From an uncultured Desulfovibrio sp. (GTDB lineage: Bacteria > Desulfobacterota > Desulfovibrionia > Desulfovibrionales > Desulfovibrionaceae), in NCBI RefSeq assembly GCF_944324935.1, contig NZ_CALUYG010000002.1, positions 1 through 64,000 on the forward strand: DNA of 64,000 bases, in the 5' to 3' direction. The translations under genes and the position numbers were made by a program. Positions 60,033-64,000 of the stretch are shown piece by piece (position 1 is the first letter of the stretch; each line of letters opens with the position of its first letter). The notes beneath the pieces are model-generated. The model had not been told where the DNA came from, searched no databases, and was given only the letters and a program-made list of their open reading frames with translations.

Positions 60033-61112
60033 ATGACACATGACGTCTTTGCCGGCCGGCGGGAGCGCCTGCGGGCGTTGTTGCGGCAACGGGGGCTGGA
60101 TGCCCTGCTGGTGAGCCGGGCCCCCAACCGCTATTATCTTTCCGGCTTCGAGCTCCACGATCCCCAGTGCGACGAAAGCGCCGGGCGTCTCATCATCTGC
60201 GCCGACGGCCGCGACTGGCTGGCCACCGATGCCCGTTACAAGGACGCCGCCGCCCGGCTGTGGGACGCGGAGCGCATCCTCATCTACGGCCATGACTCGG
60301 CGGGCGAGCTGGCCGGCCTGCTGCGGCGCTGCGGCGGGCGGGTCGGGCTGGAGGCCCGCGCGGTGAGCCTTGACTTTGCCCGTGCGCTGAGGCGGCGGGC
60401 AGGCGGCGCGTTCACCCTGGAAGGGGCGGACGGGCTGGTGGAGGAACTGCGCCTCATCAAGGACGGCGCCGAGATCGCGGCCCTTGAGCGCTCCTTTGCC
60501 CTGAACCATAGATTGTTGCGCTGGCTTGAGGAAGAATTGCGGCCCGGGCGCAGCGAACGGGAGCTGGCCTGGCTCGTGGAGCGCTTTTTTCGGGAAAACG
60601 GCGCGTCGGAACAGGCCTTTGCCGGTATCGTGGCCGTGGGGCCCAATGCCGCTCTGCCGCACGCCATCCCCGGCGAGACCCGCGTGACGGAAAACTGCCC
60701 CGTCCTCGTGGATGTGGGCTGCCGGGTGGACGATTACTGCTCCGATCAGACGCGGACCTTCTGGGTGGGCGACAAGCCGCACGCGGACTTCACGCGGACG
60801 CTGGAGCTCGTGCAGGCGGCGCAACAGGCCGCGCTGGACATGATGCGTCCCGGCGTACGCATGTGCGACGTCTACGCCGCGGCCCGCGCGATCTTTGAGA
60901 AGGCGGGGACGGCGGAGGCCTTCACCCACGGGCTCGGACACGGGGTGGGGCTGGAGACGCACGAGGCCCCCTCCCTCTCGCCGCAGCGGGAGGAGCCCCT
61001 CAAGCCCGGCATGGTGGTGACGGTGGAGCCGGGCCTCTACTACCCGCAATGGGGCGGCGTGCGCTGGGAGTATACCGTCCTCGTGGAAGAGGACGGCGTG
61101 CGCCTGCTGTAG
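60033..61112 (+). CDS. M24 family aminopeptidase P-type (Xaa-Pro peptidase)
   Basis: 359 residues. Creatinase-like N-terminal domain (LDALLVSRAPNRYYLSGFELHD) and a pita-bread M24 domain with metal ligands in VDVGCRVDDYCSDQTRTF, FTHGLGHGVGLETHE, TVEPGLYYPQWGGVRWEYT. Cytosolic; removes N-terminal residues before proline. ATG 60033 has GAGG eight bases upstream; ATG 60027 is in frame but too close to it. Confidence 0.92.
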   Translation: MTHDVFAGRRERLRALLRQRGLDALLVSRAPNRYYLSGFELHDPQCDESAGRLIICADGRDWLATDARYKDAAARLWDAERILIYGHDSAGELAGLLRRCGGRVGLEARAVSLDFARALRRRAGGAFTLEGADGLVEELRLIKDGAEIAALERSFALNHRLLRWLEEELRPGRSERELAWLVERFFRENGASEQAFAGIVAVGPNAALPHAIPGETRVTENCPVLVDVGCRVDDYCSDQTRTFWVGDKPHADFTRTLELVQAAQQAALDMMRPGVRMCDVYAAARAIFEKAGTAEAFTHGLGHGVGLETHEAPSLSPQREEPLKPGMVVTVEPGLYYPQWGGVRWEYTVLVEEDGVRLL

Positions 61113-61160
61113 GGGCTGCCCGGAGCGCGACGCATCCCCCCGCCCGCCGGCGAAAACAGC

Positions 61161-61190
61161 TTGACAGAAGACGGGGATCAAGGTAATCAT
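61161..61190 (+). promoter_or_regulatory. sigma70 promoter of rpsF-rpsR-rplI-dnaB
   Basis: Perfect TTGACA at 61161, then TAATCAT 17-18 bases later as the best -10. Leader of about 55 bases before rpsF. Confidence 0.55.
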
Positions 61191-61202
61191 TCCCGTTCCT
61201 TG

Positions 61203-61223
61203 CTCGTGCCGGAAGGGCACGGG
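61203..61223 (+). promoter_or_regulatory. hairpin in rpsF leader (possible S6:S18 site)
   Basis: CTCGTGCC / GGCACGGG with loop GGAAG (eight pairs, one wobble). Many bacteria regulate rpsF by S6:S18 binding to a leader hairpin with a CCG element; the position fits, the full motif was not verified. Confidence 0.3.
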
Positions 61224-61248
61224 CTGATCAGTCCAAAAGGAGATAATC

Positions 61249-61551
61249 ATGCGGAAATTTGAAACCCTGCTCCTCCTTTCGCCGGAGCTTTCCGCCGAGA
61301 ACCGCGAGGGCATCCTTGCCGCCCTTACTGGTGTGGTGGAACGTGAAAAAGGCGTCATGGAAGAAGTGGATCACTGGGGCATGCGCGATCTGGCCTATCC
61401 GGTGCGCAAGCAGATGCGCGGCTACTATGTGCGTCTTGTGTACAATGCCCCGGCCCAGCTCGTCGCGGAACTTGAGCGCAACATTCGCATTACCGACGGC
61501 ATCTTCAAGTTCGTGACCGTCAAGCTGGCTGACGAAGTGGAGGTCGCGTAA
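61249..61551 (+). CDS. rpsF: 30S ribosomal protein S6
   Basis: 100 residues: [20 protein letters not shown] and the [22 protein letters not shown] core are S6. AAAAGGAG precedes ATG 61249. Its stop TAA shares a base with the rpsR ATG. Confidence 0.97.
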   Translation: MRKFETLLLLSPELSAENREGILAALTGVVEREKGVMEEVDHWGMRDLAYPVRKQMRGYYVRLVYNAPAQLVAELERNIRITDGIFKFVTVKLADEVEVA

Positions 61552-61814
61552 TGGCTTTCAAGAAAAAATTCGCCCCGCGTCGCAAGTTCTGCCGCTTCTG
61601 CGCGGACAAGGAACTGCCCCTGAACTACAAGCGCCCCGACGTGCTGCGTGATTTCATCACCGAGCGCGGCAAGATCATCGCCCGCCGCATCACCGGCACC
61701 TGCGCGCATCATCAGCGTCTGCTGACCACCGAAATCAAGCGCGCCCGCCAGATGGCCCTGCTCATCTACACGGCCACCCATGATTCCGGCGTCAAGAAAA
61801 AGAGCATGATCTAA
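61551..61814 (+). CDS. rpsR: 30S ribosomal protein S18
   Basis: 87 residues. [20 protein letters not shown] and [19 protein letters not shown]: the zinc-binding (CxxC...CxxH) form of S18 is intact. Lys/Arg-rich C-terminus. Between rpsF and rplI in the usual order. Confidence 0.97.
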   Translation: MAFKKKFAPRRKFCRFCADKELPLNYKRPDVLRDFITERGKIIARRITGTCAHHQRLLTTEIKRARQMALLIYTATHDSGVKKKSMI

Positions 61815-61824
61815 GGAGGCGCAC

Positions 61825-62334
61825 ATGAAACTGATCCTTCGCGCCGATGTGGAAAATCTCGGCAATCTTGGCGACGTGGTGAACGTGCGCCCCGGCTACG
61901 GTCGTAACTTCCTGCTGCCGCAGGGACTTGCCATGGTGGCCTCCGAAGCCAACCTCAAGGTGTTCGAGCTGGAACGCAAGAAGCTCCAGGAACGCATGGA
62001 CGCCCTGCGCGCCGACGCGCAGTCCATCTGCGAACGCCTCGAAGCCCTGGACGTGGTCATCCCCATGCATGTGGGCGAGAACGACAAGCTGTACGGCTCC
62101 GTCACCTCCACCATCATCGGCGATGCGCTCGCCGCCCTGGGGGTGGAAGTGGACCGTCGCCGTATCCTGCTGGACGCCCCCATCCGCAGCCTTGGCGAGC
62201 ATCCGGTGCGCGTGCGTCTGCATGCCAGCATCATCGCCACCGTGCCGGTGAAGGTCATCTCCGACAGGCCGGAAGAGCCCGCCGAAGCGGAAGCCGCGCC
62301 GGCTGAGGAAAGCGCTGAAGCCGCCGCCGAATAA
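61825..62334 (+). CDS. rplI: 50S ribosomal protein L9
   Basis: 169 residues. MKLILRADVENLGNLGDVVNVRPGYGRNFLLPQG is the N-domain; a long central helix and C-domain follow, ending in an Ala/Glu-rich tail longer than the minimal L9. AAGGAGG precedes ATG 61825. Confidence 0.97.
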   Translation: MKLILRADVENLGNLGDVVNVRPGYGRNFLLPQGLAMVASEANLKVFELERKKLQERMDALRADAQSICERLEALDVVIPMHVGENDKLYGSVTSTIIGDALAALGVEVDRRRILLDAPIRSLGEHPVRVRLHASIIATVPVKVISDRPEEPAEAEAAPAEESAEAAAE

Positions 62335-62340
62335 GGGCAT

Positions 62341-63807
62341 ATGGCCACATCATCCGACATGAGCGCCGCCTCCGGCTCCCGAGCCGGGGGCGGCGGTTCC
62401 TTTTCCGGCAGAGGGAGCGGCGGCCGCAACGCCGAAGCGGACCTGCTGCGCCGCGTGCCGCCGCACAGCGCCGAGGCGGAACAGGCCGTGCTCAGCGGCG
62501 TGCTCATGCGGCCCGACGCCCTGCATATCATCGTGGACATCCTCTCCGCCGAGGATTTCTACCTTCCCGCGCATGCGGCCATCTTTGCCGCCATCCTTGA
62601 TCTCTACCGCAAAAATGCTCCCATCGACCTCGTGACCCTGGCCGAGCAGCTTCGCTCTCGCGGGACGCTGGAAGAGGCGGGCGGGGCCGTCTACCTCGGC
62701 GAGCTGGCCCAGGCCGTGGTATCGGGGGCCAATGCCGAATACTATGCCGGCATCGTGCGGGACAAGGCCCTGCAGCGCAATCTGATCACGGCCTGTTCCG
62801 GCATCATCGGCAATTGCTACGACGCCTCGCGGGATGTGAGCAGCCTGCTGGACGAATCGGAGCAGGCGGTCTTCGCCATCTCCCAGCGCACCACGGGCCG
62901 GGATTTTTCGGACGCGGCCGAACTGGTGGCCCGGGTGTTCGACGATCTGTCCCGCATGGCCGGCACACAGGATCTCATCACCGGCGTCACCACCGGCTAT
63001 ACGCGTCTGGACAAGCTGACGGCGGGGCTGCAAAAGTCCGACCTCATCATCGTGGCGGCCCGGCCCAGCATGGGCAAGACGGCCTTTGCCATGTGCATGG
63101 CCCTGCATGCCGCCATCCGCCAGAACATCCCCGTGGCCGTCTTTTCGCTGGAGATGAGCAAGGAACAGCTCGTGCAGCGCATGCTTGCCGTGCAGGGCAA
63201 GGTGGACGTGTCCAAGATGCGGCGTCCGGCGCTGCTGACCGATGCCGAGTGGGCCCACCTGTCCCAGGCGGCGGACACCATCTCCGCGGCCCCCATCTAC
63301 ATCGACGACACGCCCGCCCTCTCCACGCTGGAGCTGCGCTCCCGCGCGCGCCGGCTGAAGAGCGAGAAGGGGCTCGGCCTGGTGGTGGTGGATTACCTGC
63401 AGCTCATGCGGGCCGGCCGGCGGGTGGACTCGCGCGAGCTGGAGATCTCGGAAATCTCGCGCTCCCTCAAGGGCCTGGCCAAGGAGATGGACGTGCCCGT
63501 GGTGGCTCTCTCCCAGCTCAACCGCAAGGTGGAAGAGCGCAGCGACAAGCGGCCCATGCTCTCGGATCTGCGTGAATCGGGCGCCATCGAGCAGGATGCC
63601 GACGTCATCCTGTTCGTCTACCGGGATGACGTGTACCGCTATGCCAAACCGGCCGAGCGCCCGCCCAGGGGCGTGGCGGAGATCATCATCGGCAAACAGC
63701 GCAACGGGCCGGTGGGCGTTGCCGAGCTCATGTACGTCTCCCCCTACACGGCCTTTGAGGATCTGGCGCCGGACTGGGTCCCCGCACCGTCGGAGGCTGG
63801 CGGCTAG
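62341..63807 (+). CDS. dnaB: replicative DNA helicase DnaB
   Basis: 488 residues. A Ser/Gly-rich N-terminal extension (about 30 residues) precedes the DnaB N-domain (VPPHSAEAEQAVLSGVL). RecA-like core: Walker A ARPSMGKTAFAM, Walker B LVVVDYLQLM, ALSQLNRKVEERSDKRPMLSDLRESGAIEQDAD. No intein. The gap to rplI is six bases. The 193 bases after it hold no gene I can support. Confidence 0.97.
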   Translation: MATSSDMSAASGSRAGGGGSFSGRGSGGRNAEADLLRRVPPHSAEAEQAVLSGVLMRPDALHIIVDILSAEDFYLPAHAAIFAAILDLYRKNAPIDLVTLAEQLRSRGTLEEAGGAVYLGELAQAVVSGANAEYYAGIVRDKALQRNLITACSGIIGNCYDASRDVSSLLDESEQAVFAISQRTTGRDFSDAAELVARVFDDLSRMAGTQDLITGVTTGYTRLDKLTAGLQKSDLIIVAARPSMGKTAFAMCMALHAAIRQNIPVAVFSLEMSKEQLVQRMLAVQGKVDVSKMRRPALLTDAEWAHLSQAADTISAAPIYIDDTPALSTLELRSRARRLKSEKGLGLVVVDYLQLMRAGRRVDSRELEISEISRSLKGLAKEMDVPVVALSQLNRKVEERSDKRPMLSDLRESGAIEQDADVILFVYRDDVYRYAKPAERPPRGVAEIIIGKQRNGPVGVAELMYVSPYTAFEDLAPDWVPAPSEAGG

Positions 63808-64000
63808 GACCGCCTCCGCCGCGCCGCCCCTGGCCCGGCGTCCCGCGCCGCTATGGGCGCGCCATATCCTTGCGATCGCCGGGCTGGCCGTCGCCCCCCT
63901 GATCCGTCCCTGTCTTTTTTGCTGCCGTCTCTGCCTCAAGGGCGGCGGGGTTCCTGTGTCCCACGCCGAAAAAATATTCTTGCTGCGGTGTCCGACCCGC

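Noticed and set aside
63808..64000. A further gene start after dnaB (ATG 63853, open to the window end)
   Set aside because: Composition is Pro/Arg/Ser-rich without codon bias, no ribosome site and no recognisable product.

Overview
High-GC (roughly 63% by eye), densely packed chromosomal DNA. Gene content fits a Desulfovibrio-type sulfate reducer (Desulfovibrionaceae): a separate-subunit lactate oxidation cluster (FAD/Fe-S D-lactate dehydrogenase plus LUD-type L-lactate dehydrogenase) with a lactate permease, the futalosine-route menaquinone gene mqnB, a polyprenyl diphosphate synthase, CsrA/FliW, sigma54-type flagellar promoters, and a PurL carrying two PurS-like modules. The genus is inferred from gene content; the species is not decided. 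I saw no rRNA, tRNA, CRISPR array, prophage or insertion sequence.

Layout. 1-6.7 kb: end of a coiled-coil gene, then a menaquinone block (small protein + ubiE/menG, DUF2065 protein on the opposite strand, mqnB, polyprenyl synthase) running into purL. 6.8-12.5 kb: rimO, an EAL protein with a decayed GGDEF domain, a Sel1-like gene that seems to carry two frameshifts and lies between two inverted copies of a two-hairpin element, and a papain/C39-like cysteine peptidase-like protein. 12.6-19.1 kb: panC-metK, an MnmM-like methyltransferase, a sigma54 promoter followed at once by an intrinsic terminator, a split ThrE-type exporter, then speB-panB. 19.1-30.4 kb, minus strand: an AbgA-like M20 hydrolase, pit with its DUF47 partner, then a long string read in the order rpmH-rnpA-yidD-yidC-jag-mnmE-exonuclease-CofD-like-rluA. 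30.6-34.6 kb: a secreted Pro/Ala-rich protein with a sigma28-like promoter, shikimate kinase, an MFS exporter, and a small protein + flgM behind another sigma28-like promoter. 34.7-42.4 kb: flgI-flgJ-flgN-flgK-flgL-csrA-fliW with two sigma54 promoters. 42.4-50.9 kb: lactate dehydrogenases (minus strand), an EVE-domain gene and lactate permease (plus strand). 51.2-54.3 kb: serine transporter and serine deaminase. 54.7-61.1 kb: secreted protein, alpha/beta hydrolase, DedA, tandem-ABC ATPase, RlpA, M24 peptidase. 61.2-63.8 kb: rpsF-rpsR-rplI-dnaB.

How it works together. Lactate enters by LctP, is oxidised by the two dehydrogenases, and electrons presumably go to the menaquinone made by the first block. 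Serine is imported and deaminated to pyruvate by the SdaC-SdaA pair. The flagellar block shows a layered programme: sigma54 for rod/hook genes, sigma28 for flgM, and the CsrA/FliW post-transcriptional pair at the end. MnmE and the MnmM-like enzyme act on the same wobble uridine.

Most of the window is ordinary core genome. The parts worth a second look are the sigma54 promoter/terminator pair at 15.7 kb, the Sel1/peptidase/EAL stretch at 8.3-12.5 kb, the sigma28-like promoters on non-structural genes, the unusual FlgJ, the shared Asp-box domain in FlgK and FlgL, and the tandem operator-like repeats before lctP.
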